The notes below the pieces were generated by a model. It did not search any database, had not been told where the DNA came from, and saw nothing but the letters and a program-made list of their open reading frames with translations. Positions 7,463 through 16,216 of a stretch of DNA of 44,429 bases are shown here, one piece after another. Each line of letters begins with the position of its first letter. Within the stretch, counting starts at the first letter, position 1. The stretch comes from Candidatus Faecousia intestinigallinarum. Its GTDB lineage: Bacteria > Bacillota > Clostridia > Oscillospirales > Oscillospiraceae. The stretch lies in assembly GCA_018715805.1 (NCBI GenBank), contig DVKX01000053.1, positions 1-44,429 on the forward strand. Reading direction: 5' to 3'. A program made the translations under genes and the position numbers.

Positions 7463-8524
7463 ATGAGTATTCTTTTCGCAATCCTTTTATTCAGTGTTCT
7501 GATCTTTGTCCATGAACTGGGGCACTTCCTGGCGGCAAAGGCATCGGGAGTGCAGGTCAATGAGTTTGCCCTGTTCATGGGACCAGCATTTTTCAAAAAA
7601 CAGGTGGGGGAGACGCTGTATTCTATCCGCTGCATCCCTTTCGGCGGCTACTGCGCCATGGAGGGCGAGGATGGAGAGAGCGATAATCCCCGCGCGTTTG
7701 GCAGGGCGGCCTGGTGGAAGCGGCTGATTATCCTGGCGGCTGGGGCGTTCATGAATCTGGTCATTGGATTCCTGCTTTTCACCATTGTGTATGCTCCCAC
7801 GGAGCAGTTCGTGGTGCCGGTTGTTTCATATGTGGAGGAAACATCCGCCCTGGGAGAGGGAAACGGCCTGCGCGCAGGCGATCGGATTTTGAAGGTAGAC
7901 GGGGAAAAAATCTACGTCCAAAGCGATTTTGAAATGCTCCTGACGATTCATGGGGGAGAAGTCCATGATTTTTTGGTAGAGCGTAACGGCGAAAAGGTGC
8001 TTTTGGAGGATGTCTCCACCCAGAAGCGGGAGTTCACCAACGAGGACGGCACGATTTCCTCGCGCTATGGTATTACTTTTACCGTGGTAGACGCCAACTT
8101 CTGGGAAACGGCGGGCTATATCTGGAATACCGGGCTGGATACAGTGCGGATAGTGCGCCTAAGCCTGCAAATGCTCTTTAACGGGCAGGCGGGGGTGCAG
8201 GATCTCACCGGCCCTGTGGGCATTGTTCAGCAGATCAGCACTGTGGCGGAGCAATCCCCCAGCGGCTACGCGGCGCTGATGAATATGCTCTATTTCGGCG
8301 GACTTATTGCCATCAATTTAGCGGTGATGAACCTGCTGCCGATCCCTGCTCTGGACGGCGGGCGAATCGTTGGCTTGCTGCTTACCACGGCGGTGGAGAC
8401 CGTTACCAAAAAGAAGATCAATCCCAAGTATGAAGCTTACCTCCATGGGGCGGGCATGATCTTGCTGTTAGGGTTGATGGCTGTGATATTCTTCAAAGAC
8501 ATTTTTATGATCTTTAAGGGGTAG
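7463..8524 (+). CDS. rseP: RseP-family site-2 zinc metalloprotease
   Basis: An intramembrane protease (353 aa) that cleaves transmembrane substrates such as anti-sigma factors and cleared signal peptides. The zinc motif HExxH is in 'FVHELGHFLAAKASGV' at the start of the first transmembrane segment. The third zinc ligand is in 'NLLPIPALDGGR' in the C-terminal half. A PDZ domain (about residues 110-190, 'GNGLRAGDRILKVDG') lies between. Terminal hydrophobic helices complete the usual topology. Its place between dxr and polC matches rasP in other Bacillota. Confidence 0.95.
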   Translation: MSILFAILLFSVLIFVHELGHFLAAKASGVQVNEFALFMGPAFFKKQVGETLYSIRCIPFGGYCAMEGEDGESDNPRAFGRAAWWKRLIILAAGAFMNLVIGFLLFTIVYAPTEQFVVPVVSYVEETSALGEGNGLRAGDRILKVDGEKIYVQSDFEMLLTIHGGEVHDFLVERNGEKVLLEDVSTQKREFTNEDGTISSRYGITFTVVDANFWETAGYIWNTGLDTVRIVRLSLQMLFNGQAGVQDLTGPVGIVQQISTVAEQSPSGYAALMNMLYFGGLIAINLAVMNLLPIPALDGGRIVGLLLTTAVETVTKKKINPKYEAYLHGAGMILLLGLMAVIFFKDIFMIFKG

Positions 8525-8528
8525 CATT

Positions 8529-9566
8529 ATGACAAGAAAGATAATGGTAGGGGACGTGGCCATCGGCGGCGGTGCGCCGGTGACGATCCAGTCCATGCTG
8601 AATACGAAAACTACGGATGTGGAAGGTTCTCTGGCGCAGCTGCGCCAGCTGCACGCCGCCGGCTGCCAGATCGCCCGTCTGGCGGTACCCAATCAGGAGG
8701 CGGCAAAAAGTTTTGCCCAGATCTGCAAGGAGAGTCCCTTGCCGCTGGTGGCGGACATTCATTTTGACTACAGGCTGGCCATTGCCGCCGCTTTGGGCGG
8801 CGCGGCTAAGATCCGCATCAATCCCGGAAATATTGGCGGGGAGGATCGGGTCAAGGCGGTGGTGGACGTGTGCAAGGAGCGCCATATTCCCATCCGCATT
8901 GGCGTGAATGGCGGCAGCCTGGAAAAACCGCTGCTGGAAAAGTACGGACATCCCACGGCGGAGGCTTTGGTGGAGAGCGCTTTTTCCCATTTGGAGCTGC
9001 TGGAAAAGCAGAACTTTTATGACGTCTGCGTATCCATGAAATCCTCCCATGTGCCCACCATGGCGGCGGCCGCCCGATTGTTCCGGGAGAAGTGCGATTA
9101 TCCCATCCATATCGGCGTCACGGAAACCGGGCCGGTACGGATGGGGCTTATAAAATCCGCTATGGGCATCGGAGCGCTGCTGTTGGACGGCATTGGCGAT
9201 ACCATTCGCGTAAGCCTCACCGATGATCCGGTGGAGGAAGTTTATGCGGCCAAGGACATCCTGAAGGCCGCCGGTTTGCGCAAAGAAGGCGTGAACATTG
9301 TTTCCTGCCCCACCTGCGGGCGCACCCAAATCGATCTCATCGGTCTGGTCCGCCAGGTGGATGCGGCGTTAAAGAACTGTGAAAAGCCTATCACCGTGGC
9401 GGTTATGGGCTGCGTAGTAAACGGCCCCGGGGAAGCCCGGGAAGCGGATATTGGCATTGCCGGAGGAGACGGCTGCGGCCTGCTCTTTGAAAAGGGACAG
9501 GCTGTGAAAAAGCTGCCGTATGAGGCGCTGCTGCCGGAACTGCTGAAGCGAATTGAGAAATTTTGA
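8529..9566 (+). CDS. ispG: 4-hydroxy-3-methylbut-2-enyl-diphosphate synthase
   Basis: IspG/GcpE (345 aa), the [4Fe-4S] enzyme converting MEcPP to HMBPP near the end of the MEP pathway. A TIM-barrel N-terminal half ('PLVADIHFDYRLA', 'IRINPGNIG') is followed by the cluster-binding domain with 'SCPTCGRT' and 'MGCVVNGPGEAR', which supply the three cysteines, plus the glutamate ligand region. It begins 4 nt after rseP, with AAGGGG inside the end of that gene, and ends 8 nt before polC. It occupies the position that proS holds in Bacillus. Confidence 0.97.
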   Translation: MTRKIMVGDVAIGGGAPVTIQSMLNTKTTDVEGSLAQLRQLHAAGCQIARLAVPNQEAAKSFAQICKESPLPLVADIHFDYRLAIAAALGGAAKIRINPGNIGGEDRVKAVVDVCKERHIPIRIGVNGGSLEKPLLEKYGHPTAEALVESAFSHLELLEKQNFYDVCVSMKSSHVPTMAAAARLFREKCDYPIHIGVTETGPVRMGLIKSAMGIGALLLDGIGDTIRVSLTDDPVEEVYAAKDILKAAGLRKEGVNIVSCPTCGRTQIDLIGLVRQVDAALKNCEKPITVAVMGCVVNGPGEAREADIGIAGGDGCGLLFEKGQAVKKLPYEALLPELLKRIEKF

Positions 9567-9574
9567 GGAGCCCC

Positions 9575-12500
9575 ATGAAAGACCCTGTTTTTTTACTGCA
9601 AATGTTTTCCGATTATCGGCCGCCGGAACCGCTGGCGGGATTGCTGCGTCCAGCGGCGGTAGCGGCGGCAGACATTGATCCTCTAGCAAGACACGCCAGT
9701 GTGGCGGTACATAGCGAGTATTATATCCCCGCCAGGCTGCTCCGCCAGGCGGAGGGGGATCTGTGCGCCCTTTACGGCCTGCGTGGTCTGGAAATTACTG
9801 TCACACATCCGGCGTCCCAGCTGGAGCGGATAGAGCCGGAGGAGCTGATGGCGATGTTTGTAGCAGAGGATTCCCGGAACCGCGCCTCCTTGGCAGGCGC
9901 GGACTGGCATTGGCAGGGCAATCAGCTGGAGATGCGTCTCCGGGGGAACGGCAAAGCGCTGCTGGAAAAGGCCGTGCCGAAAGTGCGGCGGCAGCTGGCG
10001 GAGCGCTTTGGAACAGAAGTGGAGATCACCATTGCCGCAGGACAGGATTTGGAAGGGCAAGCCTTGTTTGCCGCCATGGAGCGGCTGCGCGCCTCCGCGA
10101 TTCAGGAGCAGCCCCGCGCAGCGGCTCCCGCCAGAACCGCCGCACCTGCAAAGACGGAGCAGCCCCAGGAGGATGTATACTATGGCAAGCCGTTCAAAGG
10201 AACGGCGGTTGCCATGAAAGATGTCACCATGGATATGGGCAGCGTCATTGTAGAGGGGCGGGTTTTCTCGGTGGATCACCGGGAACTGAAGAAGCGCAAT
10301 GCCTGGATTGTCTGCTTTGATATGACGGACAACACCGGCTCTGTGCGTGTTCAGCGCTTTATGGAAAACGGCGAGGCCAAGAAGGTGCTGGAGCACTGCC
10401 AGATAGGGAAAATTCTCCGCGTCCAGGGCAGGACGGAACTGAACCGCTTTGACAATGAATTGAATATCAAGCCCTTTGGCGTAATGCCTGGCAGTATGCC
10501 CAAGCGGAAGGATACCGCTCCAGGCGCAAAGCGGGTGGAGCTGCACCTGCATACCACCATGAGCAATATGGACGCGCTGACGGATACAGGTGCCGCTGTA
10601 AAGCAGGCGGCGGCCTGGGGGCACCGCGCCATCGCCATCACCGACCACGGCGTTGCGCAGTCCTTCCCAGACGCCATGAAGGCAGCCGCCAAAGCCAAAG
10701 TGGCGGGGACAGAGGAGAATATTAAGATTCTCTACGGCTGCGAGGGCTACTATGTGAACGATGTGGACGACCGCATTGTGGTGCATGGCAGCCGGAATAT
10801 GGCCTTTGACCAGGAATATGTAGCCTTTGACTTGGAAACCACCGGTCTTTCCTCCCGGCTGGATAAAATCATTGAAATCGGCGCGGTTGTTCTGAAGAAC
10901 GGCCGGGAAATAGACCGCTTTCAGACCTTTGTCGATCCCCAGCGGAAGCTGGAACCGCGCATTATAGAGCTTACCGGTATTACCGACGCCATGCTCCAGG
11001 GCGCTCCGAAAATTGAAGAGGTATTGCCGAAATTTCTGGAGTTCTGCGGCGACAGGGTGCTGGTGGCGCACAATTCAGATTTTGATACCGGGTTTATCCG
11101 AGCAGAGTGTGCCCGGCAGGGGTATCCTTTTACCGCCACTGCGGCGGATACGCTGATTCTGGCACAGAATCTAATGCCTCAGCTGAACAAATTTAAGCTG
11201 GATGTGGTGTCCAATGCCCTGAGCCTGCCGGATTTTAACCATCATCGGGCGGCGGATGACGCTATGATCTGCGGCTTGATTTTCGACCGTTTTCTTAAAA
11301 TGCTGGAGGAAATGGGCGTCCATGATCTGCAGTCCATCAATCCGGCTATGCTGGGGCTGCGGGCGAAAGGGCGTATTGGAGACCGGCATGCCCGCCATAT
11401 TATCCTGTTTGCGAAAAATCAGACGGGTCTGCGGAATCTTTACCACTTGATTTCGGACTCCAATCTAAAGTATTTCAAGCGGGTGCCCCGCATCCCGAAA
11501 TCAGAATTGCTGGAACTGCGGGAGGGACTCATCATTGGTTCGGCCTGCGAAGCGGGTGAGCTTTTTCAGGCGATTCTGGATGGGAAAAGCGAGGATGAAC
11601 TGAAGCGCATCGCCGCTTTCTATGATTTCCTGGAGATTCAGCCGCTGGCCAATAACCGCTTTATGCTGGCCAAGGGGATTGTCCAGACGGAGGAGGATCT
11701 GCGCAGCTTTAACCGTACTGTGGTGCGGCTGGGAGAGGAGCTGGGTAAACCTGTTGTGGCCACCGGCGATGTGCATTTTCTGAATCCGGAGGACGAAATA
11801 TTCCGGCACATTCTCCTGGCCACCAAAGGCTTTGAAGACTGCGACCGGGAGAATCCCCTCTATTTCCGCACTACCGATGAAATGCTGAAAGAATTTGCCT
11901 ATCTGGGCGAAGAGAAGGCATACGAAGTGGTTGTGACCAACACCAATGCCATCGCGGATATGTGCGAGACGCTGCGGCCGGTTCCCCACAATCTGTTCGC
12001 GCCGAAAATTGAAAATTCTGTAGAAGATCTGAAAGCGCTGGTGTATGGGAAAATGCATCGCCTGTACGGCGAAAATCCCCCGGAACTGATTACGCAGCGG
12101 GTGGAGACAGAGCTGAACGACATCATCAACTGCCATTATGACGTCATCTATATGTCCGCCCAGAAGCTGGTACAGAACTCCCTGGAGCATGGCTACCTGG
12201 TAGGCTCCCGGGGCTCCGTGGGATCGTCCATCGTGGCGTATATGGCAGGCATTACAGAGGTAAACTCGTTCCCTCCCCATTACCGCTGCCCCAATCCGGC
12301 GTGCAAGTATACCACCTTTGACGTACCCAAGGGCTATGGCTGTGGCGCGGATCTTCCCGACGCGGTATGTCCCAAATGCGGCAGCCGGTTTGAAAAGGAC
12401 GGCTTTAATATTCCCTTTGAGACGTTCCTGGGCTTTGGCGGCGACAAAGTGCCGGACATCGATCTGAACTTCTCCGGCGAATACCAGTCCCGAGCCCATG

Positions 12501-13879
12501 CCTACTGCGTGGAAATGTTTGGGAAATCCCATGTGTTCCGGGCGGGAACCGTGGGTACGGTGGCAGAAAAAACAGCGTTCGGCTATGTTAAAAAATATTT
12601 GTCCGAGCGTGGAAAAACGGCCACCCGGGCGGAGGAGAACCGTCTGGCCTCCGGCTGCGTGGGGGTGCGCCGCACCACAGGCCAGCACCCCGGCGGCCTG
12701 GTGGTTATTCCCCAGGAAAATGAGATTTGGGATTTCTGCCCGGTACAGCATCCGGCGGACGATCCCAATTCCGATCAGATCACCACCCATTTTGAATACC
12801 ACTCCATGGAGGAGAATCTGCTGAAGCTGGATATGCTGGGGCACGACGACCCCACTATGATCCGTATGATGGAGGATCTCACCGGGGTGGATGCGAAAAC
12901 GATCCCCCTGGATGATAAAAATACCATGTCTATCTTCACCTCCTCCAAGGTACTGGGCTATGAGGACGATCCCATCCTCGGCCCTACCGGGGCGGTGGCT
13001 GTGCCGGAATTCAACACCCGCTTTACCCGAGAGGTGCTGCTGGATACCAAACCTACCAGGTTTGACTTCCTGGTACGTATTTCCGGCTATACCCACGGAA
13101 CGGACGTATGGCTGGGCAACGCAAAAGATCTGATCACTTCCAAAACAGCCGCCGTGGACGAGACCATTGGCTGCCGGGACGACATTATGCTCTATCTGAT
13201 TTCCTGCGGGCTGCCGGAAAAGCGGGCGTTCAAAATTATGGAATCCGTGCGAAAGGGCAGGGGACTGCCCGATGGCGCCGAGCAGGAGATGGCGGACGCA
13301 GGGGTACCCGGCTGGTATATTAACTCCTGCAAAAAGATCAAATACCTATTCCCCAAGGCGCACGCGGTTGCCTATGTTATGATGGCGTTTCGCATCGCCT
13401 GGTTCAAGGTATACCATCCCTTGGCGTTCTATGCGGCTTATTTCTATCGCCGCAGCCAGAAGGGGGGCTTTGATGCAGTGCTGATGACCCACGGTATCGA
13501 GTCGGTAAAGGCCAATATCAAGGCTATCTCAGAAAACGAGGCCGCCACCGACAAGGACGAGGATCTGCTCACCACTCTGGAAGTGGTATATGAGTACTAT
13601 CTCCGGGGCTTCGAATTCCTGCCGATCGATCTCTACAAGAGCCATGCCACCCGATTTGAAATTCAAGACGGCAAAATTCTGCCGCCCTTTATTGCCATCT
13701 CCGGCCTGGGCGAAAATGCGGCCTGGGATTTGATGGAGGGGCGGAAAGGAAAGCGCTTTATTTCTATTGAAGAGGTGGCGGCGGCTTGCCCCAAGGTTTC
13801 TAAAACGCATATTCAAATGCTTAAGGACGCGGGAGCGTTTGGCGATATGCCGGACACCAGCCAGGTAAGCCTGTTCTAG
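9575..13879 (+). CDS. polC: DNA polymerase III alpha subunit, PolC type
   Basis: The Gram-positive replicative DNA polymerase (1434 aa). Domains in order: an N-terminal region; an OB fold (about 210-310); a PHP domain split around the exonuclease ('VELHLHTTMS' near 322); the DEDDh 3'-5' proofreading exonuclease ('VAFDLETTGL' near 415, 'VAHNSDFDTGF', 'HHRAADDA'); the polymerase core with a four-cysteine zinc motif ('CPNPAC' near 904, 'CPKCGSRF') and catalytic 'PDIDLNFSGEYQ' near 959; and the C-terminal duplex-binding region. I start at ATG 9575 behind GAGG. A TTG at 9563 would overlap ispG and has no site. It is the last gene of the pyrH block, and no clear terminator follows. Confidence 0.98.
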   Translation: MKDPVFLLQMFSDYRPPEPLAGLLRPAAVAAADIDPLARHASVAVHSEYYIPARLLRQAEGDLCALYGLRGLEITVTHPASQLERIEPEELMAMFVAEDSRNRASLAGADWHWQGNQLEMRLRGNGKALLEKAVPKVRRQLAERFGTEVEITIAAGQDLEGQALFAAMERLRASAIQEQPRAAAPARTAAPAKTEQPQEDVYYGKPFKGTAVAMKDVTMDMGSVIVEGRVFSVDHRELKKRNAWIVCFDMTDNTGSVRVQRFMENGEAKKVLEHCQIGKILRVQGRTELNRFDNELNIKPFGVMPGSMPKRKDTAPGAKRVELHLHTTMSNMDALTDTGAAVKQAAAWGHRAIAITDHGVAQSFPDAMKAAAKAKVAGTEENIKILYGCEGYYVNDVDDRIVVHGSRNMAFDQEYVAFDLETTGLSSRLDKIIEIGAVVLKNGREIDRFQTFVDPQRKLEPRIIELTGITDAMLQGAPKIEEVLPKFLEFCGDRVLVAHNSDFDTGFIRAECARQGYPFTATAADTLILAQNLMPQLNKFKLDVVSNALSLPDFNHHRAADDAMICGLIFDRFLKMLEEMGVHDLQSINPAMLGLRAKGRIGDRHARHIILFAKNQTGLRNLYHLISDSNLKYFKRVPRIPKSELLELREGLIIGSACEAGELFQAILDGKSEDELKRIAAFYDFLEIQPLANNRFMLAKGIVQTEEDLRSFNRTVVRLGEELGKPVVATGDVHFLNPEDEIFRHILLATKGFEDCDRENPLYFRTTDEMLKEFAYLGEEKAYEVVVTNTNAIADMCETLRPVPHNLFAPKIENSVEDLKALVYGKMHRLYGENPPELITQRVETELNDIINCHYDVIYMSAQKLVQNSLEHGYLVGSRGSVGSSIVAYMAGITEVNSFPPHYRCPNPACKYTTFDVPKGYGCGADLPDAVCPKCGSRFEKDGFNIPFETFLGFGGDKVPDIDLNFSGEYQSRAHAYCVEMFGKSHVFRAGTVGTVAEKTAFGYVKKYLSERGKTATRAEENRLASGCVGVRRTTGQHPGGLVVIPQENEIWDFCPVQHPADDPNSDQITTHFEYHSMEENLLKLDMLGHDDPTMIRMMEDLTGVDAKTIPLDDKNTMSIFTSSKVLGYEDDPILGPTGAVAVPEFNTRFTREVLLDTKPTRFDFLVRISGYTHGTDVWLGNAKDLITSKTAAVDETIGCRDDIMLYLISCGLPEKRAFKIMESVRKGRGLPDGAEQEMADAGVPGWYINSCKKIKYLFPKAHAVAYVMMAFRIAWFKVYHPLAFYAAYFYRRSQKGGFDAVLMTHGIESVKANIKAISENEAATDKDEDLLTTLEVVYEYYLRGFEFLPIDLYKSHATRFEIQDGKILPPFIAISGLGENAAWDLMEGRKGKRFISIEEVAAACPKVSKTHIQMLKDAGAFGDMPDTSQVSLF

Positions 13880-13948
13880 AGAAAGCAATCGCGTCTGCCG
13901 GGAGTGTCCCAGGGGGTATGTCTGGTTTTATCAAAAGGGGGAAATGGT

Positions 13949-14341
13949 TTGGAACACATCTGGGAAGAAATGTATCGCGCAGCGAAAGCGGTACAGCAGG
14001 ACAGGAAAATTTCCAGCTATGTAGAGGCGGGCGGCGTAGCGGCCGCTGTGCTCTCCGCTTCGGGGCGCATCTATACAGGCGTCTGCATCGACGCCTGCTG
14101 CACATTGGGAATTTGTGCCGAAAGAAACGCTATTTTCCACATGATTACCAACGGGGAGCAGGAAATTCAAAAAGTGCTTGCGGTGATGCCGGATGGAACG
14201 ACAGGCGCGCCCTGCGGCGCCTGCCGGGAACTGATGGCGCAGCTGATGCCTGGGGGGTATCGGGAAATTGAGATCCTGTTGGATTATGAAAAAGAGCGGG
14301 TGGTCAAGCTGGGGGAGCTTACACCGGAATGGTGGATATGA
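13949..14341 (+). CDS. cytidine deaminase-like protein
   Basis: A 130-aa zinc deaminase of the cytidine/blasticidin-S deaminase family. The active-site pieces are 'GICAERNAIFHMI' (zinc ligand Cys and catalytic Glu of the [HC]AE motif) and 'PCGACRELM' (two zinc-binding Cys). The start is probably TTG 13949, 8 nt after AAGGGGGA. In-frame starts further up have no ribosome site. It is about the right length for a homotetrameric cytidine deaminase. The N-terminus resembles the blasticidin-deaminase branch more than housekeeping Cdd, so substrate specificity is open. Uridine phosphorylase nearby suggests pyrimidine salvage. Confidence 0.85.
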   Translation: MEHIWEEMYRAAKAVQQDRKISSYVEAGGVAAAVLSASGRIYTGVCIDACCTLGICAERNAIFHMITNGEQEIQKVLAVMPDGTTGAPCGACRELMAQLMPGGYREIEILLDYEKERVVKLGELTPEWWI

Positions 14342-14358
14342 GCCACTGTGGCTTTCTA

Positions 14359-14387
14359 TTGACTTTTTGGAACCCATATGGTAGATT
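14359..14387 (+). promoter_or_regulatory. promoter of the YhfC-family gene
   Basis: TTGACT (14359-14364), a 17-nt spacer and TAGATT (14382-14387), 31 nt upstream of ATG 14419. Confidence 0.55.
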
Positions 14388-14418
14388 TTTGATATAAATG
14401 AGAAATGAGGGGATCGTT

Positions 14419-15204
14419 ATGACATTCCAGCCGATTCCGGCGGCCAGTATTGCGGGTATGGTGTTTACTTTGGTGGTTACCACGCTGCTGCCCATCCTTT
14501 TATGCGTGGTGGCCTGCCGAAAGCTGAAACGGAAGCCTGCGGCAATTTTTCTGGGATGCGTTAGCTTTGTACTCTTCGCGCTGATTCTGGAGCAGAGCCT
14601 GCACAGTATTGTGCTGAGTAATTTCACCATCCAGCAGAATATCTGGCTTTACTGTGTCTATGGCAGCGCGGCGGCGGCACTTTTTGAGGAAACAGGGCGC
14701 TATGTCCTTATGAAATATCGGAAGAATCCGCTGGATGAGAAGGACGCTGTTCTCTTCGGCCTTGGCCACGGGGGTATAGAGGCCATCCTGGTGGTGGGCG
14801 TGACTTACCTCAACAATTTGACCTATGCTATTATGATCCAGTCCGGGCAGATGGACGCGGCGCTGGCAGGGCTGGATGCGGCGGCAGCAGCCGATGCGGT
14901 GGCCAGCGTTTCCCCCCTGTGGACGCTGCCGAGTTATCAGTTTTTTATTGCAGGCGTGGAGCGCGTGCTGACCCTGGGACTGCAAGTGGCGCTGTCTATG
15001 CTGGTGTTCCAGGCGGTGCAGCGCAAGCGCATAGTCTATTATCTGGCGGCTATGGCAGTGCATTTTTCCGTGAATTTTATCACCCTTGCCGCAGCGCAGT
15101 TCATCGCTCCCATTTATGTGGAGGGGATCCTTGTTCTGCTGGTGGCAGCCGCCGGGTATGCTGCTTGGCAGGTGACACGGAAGAACCGGGTCTTGGAAAA
15201 ATAA
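14419..15204 (+). CDS. YhfC family membrane protein (putative intramembrane metalloprotease)
   Basis: A 261-aa protein with about seven hydrophobic helices. It has the YhfC-family landmarks that recall ABI/CAAX-type membrane peptidases: 'FEETGRYVLM' (Glu-Glu), 'GLGHGGIEAILV' (His/Glu) and 'AVHFSVNF' (His/Asn) in successive membrane segments. The family's biochemical role is not established, and a protease function is inferred from these motifs. ATG 14419 is chosen because GAGGGG precedes it by 7 nt; the ATG at 14398 has no site. It has its own promoter and precedes udp, which also has its own. Confidence 0.85.
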   Translation: MTFQPIPAASIAGMVFTLVVTTLLPILLCVVACRKLKRKPAAIFLGCVSFVLFALILEQSLHSIVLSNFTIQQNIWLYCVYGSAAAALFEETGRYVLMKYRKNPLDEKDAVLFGLGHGGIEAILVVGVTYLNNLTYAIMIQSGQMDAALAGLDAAAAADAVASVSPLWTLPSYQFFIAGVERVLTLGLQVALSMLVFQAVQRKRIVYYLAAMAVHFSVNFITLAAAQFIAPIYVEGILVLLVAAAGYAAWQVTRKNRVLEK

Positions 15205-15226
15205 TTCGGCAGCGCTTGTGGAATTC

Positions 15227-15255
15227 TTGCAAAATCCACCGGGATATGCTATACT
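15227..15255 (+). promoter_or_regulatory. udp promoter (extended -10)
   Basis: TTGCAA (15227-15232), a 17-nt spacer and TATACT (15250-15255), with TGC directly before the -10 (extended -10). The start codon is 33 nt downstream. Confidence 0.8.
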
Positions 15256-15288
15256 GTTTTTAGGAATATGCTACAAGGAGTGAGCGAT

Positions 15289-16056
15289 ATGCAAGAGATG
15301 GAGAAGCAATATCATATTCATTGCGCTGAGGGAGACGTGGGTCGATATTGTATCCTGCCCGGCGACCCTGGACGCTGTGAGGCCATCGCGGCCTATTTTG
15401 ATAACCCGGTGCATATCGGTATGAACCGGGAGTACAATATCTATACGGGCACTCTGCTGGGGGAGAAAGTCAGCGTCTGCTCCACGGGCATCGGCGGCCC
15501 CTCCGCCTCCATCGCCATGGAGGAGCTCCACGCCATCGGCGCAGATACCTTTATTCGCGTGGGTACCTGCGGCGGCATTGCTATGGACGTGCTGCCTGGG
15601 GATGTGGTGGTGGCCACAGGGGCGATCCGCTATGAACATACCTCTTTGGAATACGCGCCCATGGAATTTCCGGCGGTTTCTGATTTTGAAGTGGCGGCTG
15701 CGCTAAAAGAAGCGGGGGAGAGCCTGGGTTATCGGATCCATACCGGCGTGGTGCAGTGCAAGGATGCGTTTTACGGTCAGCATAGCCCCGAGCGTTCTCC
15801 GGTGTATTATGACCTGCTGCAAAAATGGGAATCCTGGAAGCGGCTGGGGGTCAAAGCCAGCGAGATGGAGTCTGCTGCGCTGTTTGTGGTGGCGGCGGCA
15901 TTGGGTGTGCGCTGCGGCAGCTGCTTCCATGTAGTGTGGAACCAGGAACGGGAGAAGGCCGGCCTGGCCATGCCCATGACGGAGGATACCAGCGGCGCTA
16001 TCCGCGTGGGGATTGCGGCGCTGAAGCGGCTGATTGCCGCAGACAAGAAGAAATGA
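15289..16056 (+). CDS. udp: uridine phosphorylase
   Basis: A nucleoside phosphorylase (255 aa) of the PNP/UDP family that splits uridine with phosphate to uracil and ribose 1-phosphate. Motifs are the phosphate-binding 'LPGDPGRC', 'NREYNIYTG', 'RVGTCGG', and the ribose-binding 'EMESAAL'. '[11 protein letters not shown]' is a sequence typical of uridine rather than purine phosphorylases. AAGGAG lies 8 nt before ATG 15289; the earlier ATG at 15268 has no site. It is monocistronic, with a strong promoter and terminator. Salvage with the nearby deaminase (cytidine to uridine to uracil) is plausible. Confidence 0.9.
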   Translation: MQEMEKQYHIHCAEGDVGRYCILPGDPGRCEAIAAYFDNPVHIGMNREYNIYTGTLLGEKVSVCSTGIGGPSASIAMEELHAIGADTFIRVGTCGGIAMDVLPGDVVVATGAIRYEHTSLEYAPMEFPAVSDFEVAAALKEAGESLGYRIHTGVVQCKDAFYGQHSPERSPVYYDLLQKWESWKRLGVKASEMESAALFVVAAALGVRCGSCFHVVWNQEREKAGLAMPMTEDTSGAIRVGIAALKRLIAADKKK

Positions 16057-16058
16057 AG

Positions 16059-16098
16059 AGACGCCCGGCACAAGCGGAAAGTGCCGGGCGTCTTTTCC
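16059..16098 (+). terminator. udp terminator
   Basis: A perfect 13-bp stem (AGACGCCCGGCAC at 16059-16071, GTGCCGGGCGTCT at 16081-16093) with a 9-nt loop, followed by TTTCC. Confidence 0.85.
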
Positions 16099-16153
16099 AA
16101 TTTCGTCCCGGGGCTGCAGAGCTTGCCGAAAGCGCGGCAGGCGGCGTAGAGAA

Positions 16154-16200
16154 TATCAGCAAGCCGCATGCCAAAAAGCTTGGTATGCGGCTTGCTGATA
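16154..16200. repeat. 20-bp inverted repeat downstream of the SDR gene
   Basis: The arms at 16154-16173 and 16181-16200 pair over 20 positions with one G:T pair and a 7-nt loop. It lies between the udp terminator and the 3' end of the minus-strand dehydrogenase gene. Neither side has a long T run, so it may be a weak terminator for that gene or a dispersed palindromic element. The arms read TATCAGCAAGCC.../...GGCTTGCTGATA. Confidence 0.7.
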
Positions 16201-16216
16201 GTAGGGTCTGGCCTTT

